The notes under the pieces were generated by a model. The model did not search any database, was not told the origin of the DNA, and worked only from the letters and a program-made list of their open reading frames with translations. DNA of 7,609 nucleotides, taken from the NCBI GenBank assembly GCA_028689195.1, contig JAQTWR010000121.1, positions 1 through 7,609 of the forward strand, given 5' to 3'. The translations under genes and the position numbers were made by a program. Every line of letters begins with the position of its first letter. Position 1 is the first letter of the stretch. The stretch comes from Anaerolineales bacterium (lineage in GTDB: Bacteria; Chloroflexota; Anaerolineae; Anaerolineales; Villigracilaceae). Positions 1 through 4,756 of this stretch are shown here, one piece after another.

Positions 1-378
1 GTGCCGGGCGTGCATGGCTCCACCTTCGGCGGAAATCCGCTTTCGTGCGCCGCGGCAAACGCCGCGCTGGATGTCATCATCGGCGAAGACTTGCCGCGTC
101 AGGCTGCGGAAAAGGGCGCGTATTTGATGGAGAAACTGCGCGCGATTCAATCCCCGAATATCCGCGAAGTGCGCGGCATGGGGCTAATGGTCGGAATCGA
201 AATGAAGCAAAAGGTCACGGGGTATGTCAAGGCGTTGCAAGAGAAAAAGATTATCGCGCTCAACGCGGGCTTGACCGTGATCCGCTTGTTGCCGCCATTG
301 GTGATTACCTACGAGCAAATTGACCGCGTGGCGGGTGCGCTGAATGAAGTTCTGACCACCGAGCAAAAAGATGACTGA
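1..378 (+). CDS. lysJ: LysJ/ArgD-like class III aminotransferase (C-terminal part, 5' end outside window)
   Basis: PLP-dependent aminotransferase of the acetylornithine / [LysW]-aminoadipate semialdehyde type. It transfers an amino group from glutamate to the carrier-bound semialdehyde in lysine (or ornithine) synthesis in the cytoplasm. The visible 125 residues hold the class III signature GSTFGGNPLSCAAA (residues 6-19), whose Thr usually contacts the PLP phosphate, then VRGMGLMVGIEM (57-68) and IRLLPPLVI (94-102), where the Arg normally binds the substrate carboxylate. The PLP-binding lysine lies upstream of the window. Family members have about 390-400 residues, so roughly two thirds is missing and the GTG at base 1 is an internal codon. 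The stop overlaps the start of lysK by 8 bases, indicating one operon with translational coupling. The choice of LysJ over ArgD rests mainly on the LysK-like neighbour; sequence alone does not separate them. Confidence 0.85.
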   Translation: MPGVHGSTFGGNPLSCAAANAALDVIIGEDLPRQAAEKGAYLMEKLRAIQSPNIREVRGMGLMVGIEMKQKVTGYVKALQEKKIIALNAGLTVIRLLPPLVITYEQIDRVAGALNEVLTTEQKDD

Positions 379-1453
379 TACTTTAATTGGACTTGTTTCC
401 CAATACAGTCCATCGGGACAGGAGCGCGGCGCGGTGGAATGGCTCGTGGCGCGGATGAAATCGCTCGGCTATGATCGCGCATTTATAGATGATGCTGGTA
501 ATGCTGTTGGCATACTGGGGACGGGAACGCGGCAGGTTGTTTTGTTAGGTCACATTGACACTGTGCCAGGAGAAATCCCCGTTCAAATCGTAGGGGCGAC
601 TCGCGAGTCGCCCCTACGAAAATTATACGGTCGCGGTTCAGTGGACGCGAAAGGTCCGCTGGCGTGTTTTACCGACGCGGTGGCGAAAGTCGGCGCGAAG
701 GACGGTTGGCAGTTCGTGGTCATCGGCGCGGTGGAAGAGGAACGCAATTCCGAAGGCGCGCGATTTATCGTCAATCAATATAAACCCGACTTCGCCATTA
801 TCGGCGAACCGAATCAATGGGATCGCGTGGCGCTCGGTTACAAGGGAAGCGCGTGGGCGAATATAAAAGTAACTCGCGCGCAGGCTCATTCCGCAAGCGG
901 AGAAGTCACCGCAGCAGAAGCGGCGGTGGAAGTTTGGCTGCAAATAAAATCGTATGTCGATTCGTTCAATGCCGATAAACCAAAAGCGTTCGATAAATTG
1001 TTATTAACTTTGCGCGGCATGGAATCTGGTTCGGATGATTTCGAGCAATGGGCGAAGTTGAAAGTCGGCGTTCGCCTGCCCGTCACAGTCTCGCCGGAAG
1101 ATTGGTATAAAACAATAAGTGACAGTCTCCTTAAGGGCGACTGTCACTTCGAGGTAGAGCCTATCGGCTTTGCCATTCCTGCGTGGGGCTGCGAAAAAAA
1201 TACGCCGCTGGTGCGAAGTTTCTTAAGTGGAATCCGCGCGCAGGGCGGCGATCCGCGTTTCGTCTACAAAACGGGAACGGCAGATTTGAACATCGTCGCG
1301 CCGGTTTGGAAATGTCCCGCGCTGGTGTATGGTCCCGGCGATTCCGCGCTCGATCACACGCCCCACGAGCATATCCACTTGGAAGAATACGCAAAGTCCG
1401 TCAATGTGTTGAGCGCGGCGTTGGATGATTTGATTCTCAAAACGCAAAAATAA
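371..1453 (+). CDS. lysK: [LysW]-lysine/ornithine hydrolase (M20 metallopeptidase family)
   Basis: Metal-dependent hydrolase that releases lysine (or ornithine) from the C-terminal glutamate of the carrier protein LysW, the last step of the pathway. The 360-residue length fits LysK. Visible M20 features: HID at 61-63 (first metal ligand His61 and the adjacent Asp63), GRGSVDAKGP 87-96 with bridging Asp92, the EEE catalytic cluster 122-124, GEP 145-147, AHSASGE 172-178 in the dimerisation domain, YKTGTADLN 299-307 (a block I recall from LysK and related deacetylases), and DHTPHEH 328-334 supplying the last metal ligand. The ATG lies inside the end of lysJ; there is no clear Shine-Dalgarno, so coupled translation is likely. 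Two palindromic DNA elements are translated in frame: residues 73-83 (between the HxD motif and GRGSVDAKG) and 249-260. Neither touches a catalytic motif. The 3' end overlaps the convergent glycerate kinase by 17 bases. ArgE/DapE-type hydrolases are the alternative. Confidence 0.87.
   Translation: MTDTLIGLVSQYSPSGQERGAVEWLVARMKSLGYDRAFIDDAGNAVGILGTGTRQVVLLGHIDTVPGEIPVQIVGATRESPLRKLYGRGSVDAKGPLACFTDAVAKVGAKDGWQFVVIGAVEEERNSEGARFIVNQYKPDFAIIGEPNQWDRVALGYKGSAWANIKVTRAQAHSASGEVTAAEAAVEVWLQIKSYVDSFNADKPKAFDKLLLTLRGMESGSDDFEQWAKLKVGVRLPVTVSPEDWYKTISDSLLKGDCHFEVEPIGFAIPAWGCEKNTPLVRSFLSGIRAQGGDPRFVYKTGTADLNIVAPVWKCPALVYGPGDSALDHTPHEHIHLEEYAKSVNVLSAALDDLILKTQK
588..619. repeat. Perfect 32-bp palindrome inside lysK
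   Basis: The half-arm TCGTAGGGGCGACTCG (588-603) is followed directly by its exact reverse complement (604-619), with no loop. Pairing fails at the next base on each side (587/620). It is read in frame as lysK residues 73-83 (IVGATRESPLR). At this point LysK homologues, as I recall them, have only a short turn leading into the LYGRG motif, so this looks like an in-frame insertion of a mobile palindrome or REP-like element. A perfect 32-bp palindrome is very unlikely by chance within coding sequence. Whether it is dispersed through the genome cannot be seen from one copy. Confidence 0.85.
1117..1149. repeat. 33-bp interrupted palindrome inside lysK
   Basis: Arm AAGTGACAGTC (1117-1127) and its exact reverse complement GACTGTCACTT (1139-1149) flank an 11-base centre, which itself contains the palindrome CCTTAAGG (1129-1136). 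It is read in frame as lysK residues 249-260 (ISDSLLKGDCHF), in a region between the dimerisation domain and the C-terminal catalytic part where the family varies. It shares no sequence with the palindrome at 588-619, so it would belong to a different repeat family. Confidence 0.75.
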
Positions 1454-2684
1454 AAACAATGTCGTTGACGTTTGTCCCGCTTGCCCCGGGTTTGATCAAG
1501 TCGCCAAGTTGATCGAAGAACGGATACGCGTCATTCCTCGAAAGGGAATTTTCCGCGCTCATCCCCATTGACTCGGCGCGCCATGCGGAATTTTCCGTTG
1601 CAACCGCGCCCGCTGCATCGGTGGGACCATCCTCGCCGTCGGTGGCGATTGAAATCAACATTACGTTTTTCATATCGCGCAAATCGTTTACTGCGCTCAA
1701 CGCGAGTTCTTGATTGCGCCCGCCTTTGCCGTCGCCATTTAATGTGACGGTCATTTCTCCGCCTGCGAGCAAACAAAACGGGCGGGGATATTTTTTATCG
1801 GCTTCTTTTAATCTCCCCGCAAGATATTTCCCAACTTCGCGCGCTTCGCCCTGCAAGCCCGAATTGATAATTTCCGTATAAAATCCTTCGGCTTCCGCTT
1901 GATCTTTTGCGGCGCGTAAAGCGATGTCGTTGCTGGCGATGATGTGATTTTCAACATTCTCGAAAATCGGATGGTTTGGTTTTAGAGTCTCGCGCATGGC
2001 ATGGCGCAGGCTTGAAACCTGCGTTACGTTTTGCGCGTCTGCAATCGTCGTCGGGTCGGGCGCGGTGGGTCCCGATGCGATTGCCTCCAAAGAATCTCCG
2101 ACAACATCCGAAAGAATCAAGCTGATGATTTTTGCGCCATTCGCGGCTTGCGCGAGTCCGCCGCCTTTGAGCAAATCCAGATGGCGGCGCAGGATGTTGA
2201 TTTGGTCAATGCGCGCGCCGTTGGCAAGCAGCGCAGATGTGAGCCGCTGCAATTCGTTAAGCGGGATGACGGGCGCGGTCATCAGCGCCGAGCCGCCGCC
2301 GGAAATTAAACAGACGAGCAAATCATCGGGCGTAAGTTGCGAGACGAAGTTCAGCGCGGCGCGTCCAGCCGTCAGGCTGGCTTCATCGGGAATGGGATGA
2401 TTTCCGAGAATAACAGCGGCAGATTGGGGGGCGTTTGCCGCGTACTTCGTGACGATGAGCGTATCGGTTAGAGGAATCAAATCCGCGAGCGCAGAGGTCA
2501 TCGCGCAGGCGGCTTTTCCCAATCCAAAAGCGTAGATGTGTTTTGCAGAAGGAATCGGATTCTCGCGCAAATATTTTTTGACGGCTTCGCCCGCGTGAAC
2601 GGCGTTGAACGCCGACGCGATAACGCGCGCCGCCGGGGGATGCGCGCGAAGCGAATTTGCGTCGAATTGGTTTGGCGTAAACAT
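1437..2684 (-). CDS. gckA: Glycerate 2-kinase, MOFRL family (type II)
   Basis: Phosphorylates D-glycerate to 2-phosphoglycerate with ATP, feeding glycerate from serine, glyoxylate or sugar-acid breakdown into lower glycolysis; cytoplasmic. At 415 residues it has the normal family length. Seen in order: YAFGLGKAA 51-59 with the Lys57 expected at the active site, NHPIPDEA 95-102, LISGGGSALM 126-135, LRRHLDLLKGGGLA 165-178, SDVVGDSLEAIASGPTAPD 192-210, AGGEMTVTL 307-315, GKGGRNQELAL 319-329 and the C-terminal MOFRL block ATDGEDGPTDAAG 347-359 followed by NDAYPFFDQLG 384-394. The ATG at 2684 is favoured because the protein starts where homologues do and a -10 box lies 6 bases before it; there is no Shine-Dalgarno sequence. 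Residues about 220-228 are encoded by an imperfect palindrome (2002-2026). Divergent from prs and convergent on lysK. The substrate is inferred from the family; hydroxypyruvate reductase, an older annotation of this family, is less likely. Confidence 0.93.
   Translation of the reverse strand: MFTPNQFDANSLRAHPPAARVIASAFNAVHAGEAVKKYLRENPIPSAKHIYAFGLGKAACAMTSALADLIPLTDTLIVTKYAANAPQSAAVILGNHPIPDEASLTAGRAALNFVSQLTPDDLLVCLISGGGSALMTAPVIPLNELQRLTSALLANGARIDQINILRRHLDLLKGGGLAQAANGAKIISLILSDVVGDSLEAIASGPTAPDPTTIADAQNVTQVSSLRHAMRETLKPNHPIFENVENHIIASNDIALRAAKDQAEAEGFYTEIINSGLQGEAREVGKYLAGRLKEADKKYPRPFCLLAGGEMTVTLNGDGKGGRNQELALSAVNDLRDMKNVMLISIATDGEDGPTDAAGAVATENSAWRAESMGMSAENSLSRNDAYPFFDQLGDLIKPGASGTNVNDIVFIFAF
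2002..2026. repeat. Imperfect palindrome inside the glycerate kinase gene
   Basis: CGCAGG (2005-2010) pairs exactly with CCTGCG (2018-2023) across a 7-base centre (CTTGAAA). Including two G-T pairs and one further A-T pair, the arms extend to 2002-2010 and 2018-2026. It is read on the minus strand as the protein segment around residues 220-228, between the conserved SGPTAPDPTT block and the following helix. This is a candidate dispersed repeat of a third type beside those in lysK; the shorter perfect arm makes chance more plausible here. Confidence 0.4.
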
Positions 2685-2690
2685 ATTTCA

Positions 2691-2721
2691 AGTATACATG
2701 TTTATAATGGACGTTATTCAA
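2691..2721 (-). promoter_or_regulatory. Candidate promoter of glycerate kinase, leaderless layout
   Basis: Reading the minus strand, a -10-like TATACT (2696-2691) stands 6 bases before the ATG (2684), so transcription would begin at or next to the start codon. TTGAAT (2721-2716) may be the -35 element but is 19 bases away, longer than ideal. There is no purine-rich ribosome binding site in the bases between, in agreement with a leaderless mRNA. Confidence 0.45.
2703..2708 (+). promoter_or_regulatory. Candidate -10 box for prs
   Basis: A consensus TATAAT lies 32 bases before the prs ATG, in the 56-base AT-rich gap between the divergent glycerate kinase and prs genes. Transcription would start around 2714-2716 and give a leader of about 25 bases containing the ribosome binding site. 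No convincing -35 hexamer is found 16-18 bases upstream (AACATA at 17). Confidence 0.5.
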
Positions 2722-2731
2722 TTGTGTAGAC

Positions 2732-2736
2732 GGAGG
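2732..2736 (+). promoter_or_regulatory. Ribosome binding site of prs
   Basis: GGAGG lies 4 bases before the ATG at 2741. The spacing is slightly short, but it is the best Shine-Dalgarno match in the window and fixes the prs start. Confidence 0.7.
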
Positions 2737-2740
2737 CAGA

Positions 2741-3712
2741 ATGAACGATTCTATTCCAGCAGGGGAGGTGCGATTTTTTAGCGGAAGTTCAAACCCGCAA
2801 TTGGCTGAAAGCATTGCGACGAAGTTGGGCGTGCCGTTGGACGCCACGCATATTTCGCGTTTCAGCAACGACAATTTATATATTCAATTGAGCGCCAGCG
2901 TGCGCTATCGGCGCGTTTATATCGTCCAATCGCTTTCGCAGCCGGTCAACGATCATTTGATGGAATTGCTGATGATGATTGATATTGCGCGCGGCGCGGC
3001 GGCTTCCGAAATCCACGCGATTATTCCGTACTATTCGTTTGGGCGTTCGGATAAAAAAGACGCGCCGCGCATTTCGATTACCGCGCGGCTGGTCGCGGAT
3101 TTGTTGAAGACCGCAGGCGCGACGCATGTGATGAGCATCATGTTCCACTCGCCGCAGGTGCATGGATTTTTCGGAATCCCTACCGACCCGTTGAGCAGCC
3201 GCGCCGTGTTTCGGGAATATCTTTCCACATGCGATTTGAGCGGAGCGATTGTGGTCGCGCCCGATATGGGACAAGCCAAGTCTGCGGCGCGTTTTGCGCG
3301 GACTTTGGATCTGCCCGTCGCCGCGGGAAATAAGGAGCGCGTATCGGATACGAAGGTGGTCATCAGCGGCTTGGTGGGCAATCAGGTGCGCGGACATAAA
3401 CGCGCGTTGATCTACGACGATGAAATCGCCACGGGCGGTTCGATCCTCGAATTGAGCCGCGTGTTGATTAACGAAGGAGTCGAAGATATTCTGGTGTTCT
3501 GCACGCATGGCGTATTCACGCAGGGAGCCGTCGAGCGGCTGGCGGCTGTTCCGCAAATCAGCCAAATCGTCACGACGGATACGGTTCGCATTTCGCCCGA
3601 AAAGGAGCATCCAAAGTTGAAGACGCTTTCCGTCGCGCAGGTCTTCGCGGATGCGATACGTCACAACTTTAACCGCGAGTCGCTCAGCGATTTATTTGTG
3701 TTCGGCGAGTGA
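2741..3712 (+). CDS. prs: Ribose-phosphate pyrophosphokinase (PRPP synthetase), divergent form
   Basis: Makes phosphoribosyl pyrophosphate from ribose 5-phosphate and ATP for purine, pyrimidine, NAD, histidine and tryptophan synthesis. The 323 residues match the usual 310-320 and both phosphoribosyltransferase-fold halves are present. Conserved blocks: RFSNDN 40-45 (RFSDGE in E. coli), NDHLMELLMMIDIAR 70-84, IIPYYSFGRSDKK 94-106, FHSPQVHGFF 135-144 with catalytic-region His136, APDMGQAKSAARFA 173-186, GNKER 196-200 (equivalent to the catalytic-loop DKRR, keeping Lys198 and Arg200), and the PRPP-binding loop YDDEIATGGS 225-234. Several positions nearly constant in classical enzymes differ: DLH is MFH, PDIGG is PDMGQ, and DTGGT is ATGGS. 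The main catalytic Lys, Arg, His and Asp-Asp pair remain, so activity is likely. I recall similar sequences in other Chloroflexota, which suggests a lineage variant and not decay. Start set by GGAGG at 2732. Confidence 0.92.
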   Translation: MNDSIPAGEVRFFSGSSNPQLAESIATKLGVPLDATHISRFSNDNLYIQLSASVRYRRVYIVQSLSQPVNDHLMELLMMIDIARGAAASEIHAIIPYYSFGRSDKKDAPRISITARLVADLLKTAGATHVMSIMFHSPQVHGFFGIPTDPLSSRAVFREYLSTCDLSGAIVVAPDMGQAKSAARFARTLDLPVAAGNKERVSDTKVVISGLVGNQVRGHKRALIYDDEIATGGSILELSRVLINEGVEDILVFCTHGVFTQGAVERLAAVPQISQIVTTDTVRISPEKEHPKLKTLSVAQVFADAIRHNFNRESLSDLFVFGE

Positions 3713-3721
3713 CGAGGCGGG

Positions 3722-3727
3722 TATAAT
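3722..3727 (+). promoter_or_regulatory. Candidate -10 box for ferritin
   Basis: A consensus TATAAT sits 9 bases after the prs stop and 21 bases before the ferritin ATG, implying that ferritin has its own promoter beside any read-through from prs. No good -35 hexamer is placed at the usual distance. No recognisable Fur or other iron-regulator palindrome was seen in the 36-base gap. Confidence 0.5.
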
Positions 3728-3735
3728 TCAAACAC

Positions 3736-3740
3736 AAGGA
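3736..3740 (+). promoter_or_regulatory. Ribosome binding site of ferritin
   Basis: AAGGA lies 8 bases before the ATG at 3749, a good distance, and supports this start over the internal ATG at 3764. Confidence 0.6.
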
Positions 3741-3748
3741 CACTTATT

Positions 3749-4243
3749 ATGATAAACAAAACCATGCAAGACGCAATGAACGAACAAATCGCCAAAGAAT
3801 TCTATTCCTCTTATTTGTATCTCTCGATGGCGGCATATTTTGAAGATCGAAACCTTTCCGGTTTTGCTCGTTGGATGCGCGCCCAGGAAGCCGAAGAACG
3901 CGGTCACGCGATGAAGTTCTACGACTTTATTTTGGAACGCGGCGGCAAGGTGACGCTCAAAGCCATTGCCGCGCCCAAGACCGAGTGGAAATCTTCGCTC
4001 GAAGTCGCGGAGGAAGTCGCCGCGCATGAGGCGGGCATTACCGCTTCGATCAACGCGCTGTACGAACTCGCGCTGAAGGAAAAAGATTATCCCTCCCAGT
4101 TGATGCTGCAATGGTTCATCACCGAGCAGGTGGAAGAAGAGAAAAACGCCGCGGAAATTGTGGCGAACCTCAAACTCATCGAAGAGCGCGGCACGGCTGT
4201 GCTGATGCTCGATCACCGCCTTGGCAAACGCATCGCGGAATAG
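3749..4243 (+). CDS. ftnA: Bacterial non-haem ferritin
   Basis: Iron-storage protein expected to form a 24-subunit shell that oxidises Fe(II) and keeps ferric mineral inside. The 164 residues match FtnA length and the sequence is a four-helix bundle of the FtnA type. All ferroxidase-centre residues are present at the same numbers as in E. coli FtnA: Glu17, Glu50, His53, Glu94, Glu126 (within ITEQ) and Gln127, with Glu129/Glu130 available for the third iron site. It therefore looks catalytically complete. There is no methionine at the haem-binding position typical of bacterioferritin that I can identify, so non-haem ferritin is preferred. The gene has its own -10 box and ribosome binding site and ends just before a strong terminator, so it may be expressed as a single-gene unit. 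Confidence 0.95.
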   Translation: MINKTMQDAMNEQIAKEFYSSYLYLSMAAYFEDRNLSGFARWMRAQEAEERGHAMKFYDFILERGGKVTLKAIAAPKTEWKSSLEVAEEVAAHEAGITASINALYELALKEKDYPSQLMLQWFITEQVEEEKNAAEIVANLKLIEERGTAVLMLDHRLGKRIAE

Positions 4244-4252
4244 GTTTATGCT

Positions 4253-4288
4253 AAGACCCTAAAGGCAAAACCTTTAGGGTCTTTTTTT
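4253..4288 (+). terminator. Strong intrinsic terminator after ferritin
   Basis: The 13-base arm AAGACCCTAAAGG (4253-4265) and its exact reverse complement CCTTTAGGGTCTT (4271-4283) enclose a 5-base loop CAAAA. The T-run continues to 4288 (seven T in a row, 4282-4288). It begins 9 bases after the ferritin stop. There is no matching A-run on the left, so it works on the plus strand only. The ribosome binding site of the next gene begins just 5 bases after the T-run. Confidence 0.93.
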
Positions 4289-4292
4289 ATTT

Positions 4293-4298
4293 GAGGAG
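4293..4298 (+). promoter_or_regulatory. Ribosome binding site of the acetyltransferase gene
   Basis: GAGGAG lies 7 bases before the ATG at 4306. This decides the start: the in-frame TTG at 4291 would place the ribosome binding site inside the coding sequence and adds five residues (LRRNW) not expected in the family. Confidence 0.75.
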
Positions 4299-4305
4299 AA
4301 ATTGG

Positions 4306-4749
4306 ATGGTGGAAATTACGCTTCGACGCGCTACGGACGAAGATAAAGCCGAGTGGTTCAAAATGCGGAAAGGCATCTGGCCCGACGCGCCCGATGATTA
4401 CATGACCTTCGATCAGGACGATATTCTCGCCAGCGGCGACAACGCGGTCTTCTTCGCCTGCGCGGATGGCGACATTGCGGGGATGATCGAAGCGTCCATC
4501 AAAGATTCCGCCGAAGGCTGCGAGACGAGTCCCGTTGGCTACCTCGAAGCGTGGTTTGTCTACGAGCGTTTTCGCGGGAAGGGAGTCGCGGGCGCGTTGA
4601 TCAGCGCCGCAGAAGACTGGATCCGCGAGAAGGGCTGCGTCGAGGTAGGTTCTGATACATGGCTGGAAAATGACGCCAGCATCCGCGCGCATAAAAAATC
4701 GGGATATTCCGAAGCGGAGCGGCTGGTTCACTTTGTGAAACGGCTATAA
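4306..4749 (+). CDS. GNAT acetyltransferase, AAC(6')-I aminoglycoside acetyltransferase-like
   Basis: Acetyl-CoA-dependent N-acetyltransferase of 147 residues, one GNAT domain. The acetyl-CoA pyrophosphate loop is RFRGKGVAGAL (88-98), fitting the R-x-x-G-x-G/A motif. What sets it apart from generic GNATs is its resemblance, recalled from memory, to the AAC(6')-Ig/Iy/Iz group: IEASI 61-65, the run ETSPVGYLEA 73-82, SDTWLENDASIRAHKKSGY 116-134 and VHFVKR at the C-terminus all have direct counterparts in those enzymes, which have about 145 residues. Members with this sequence acetylate the 6'-amino group of aminoglycosides, but many environmental homologues have unproven natural substrates, so resistance is not shown here. 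The gene starts right after the ferritin terminator and its stop is 7 bases from the convergent flippase-like gene. No own promoter was convincing. Confidence 0.82.
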   Translation: MVEITLRRATDEDKAEWFKMRKGIWPDAPDDYMTFDQDDILASGDNAVFFACADGDIAGMIEASIKDSAEGCETSPVGYLEAWFVYERFRGKGVAGALISAAEDWIREKGCVEVGSDTWLENDASIRAHKKSGYSEAERLVHFVKRL

Positions 4750-4756
4750 CGCGGGC

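Noticed and set aside
1497..1517. GATCAA...TTGATC inverted repeat near the 3' end of the glycerate kinase gene
   Set aside because: Six-base arms across conserved coding sequence (DQLGDLIKPG) with no T-run; it is neither a terminator for the convergent genes nor a clear repeat.
2365..2380. CCAGCC-GTCA-GGCTGG inverted repeat
   Set aside because: It encodes the conserved-looking PDEASLTAGRAAL region with no extra residues, so it reads as ordinary coding sequence.
2600..2614. Palindrome CGGCGTT-G-AACGCCG in the glycerate kinase gene
   Set aside because: Short arms in GC-rich coding sequence, and the encoded residues (SAFNAV) fit the family's first helix without an insertion; chance is sufficient.
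2876..3664. Long minus-strand open frame (262 codons) opposite prs
   Set aside because: Its composition is Arg/His/Gln-rich without domain motifs, and it lies entirely opposite the well-conserved prs gene; it is an antisense shadow of GC-biased codons.
3728..4216. Minus-strand open frame (162 codons) opposite ferritin
   Set aside because: It mirrors the ferritin codons, has no start signal and no recognisable domain, while ferritin shows every ferroxidase residue.
4291..4305. TTG at 4291 as the acetyltransferase start
   Set aside because: GAGGAG at 4293 fits the ATG at 4306 with a 7-base gap; using TTG would put that site inside the gene.
4246..4731. Minus-strand open frame (161 codons) opposite the acetyltransferase
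   Set aside because: No family features and no ribosome binding site; the plus strand carries a complete GNAT domain.
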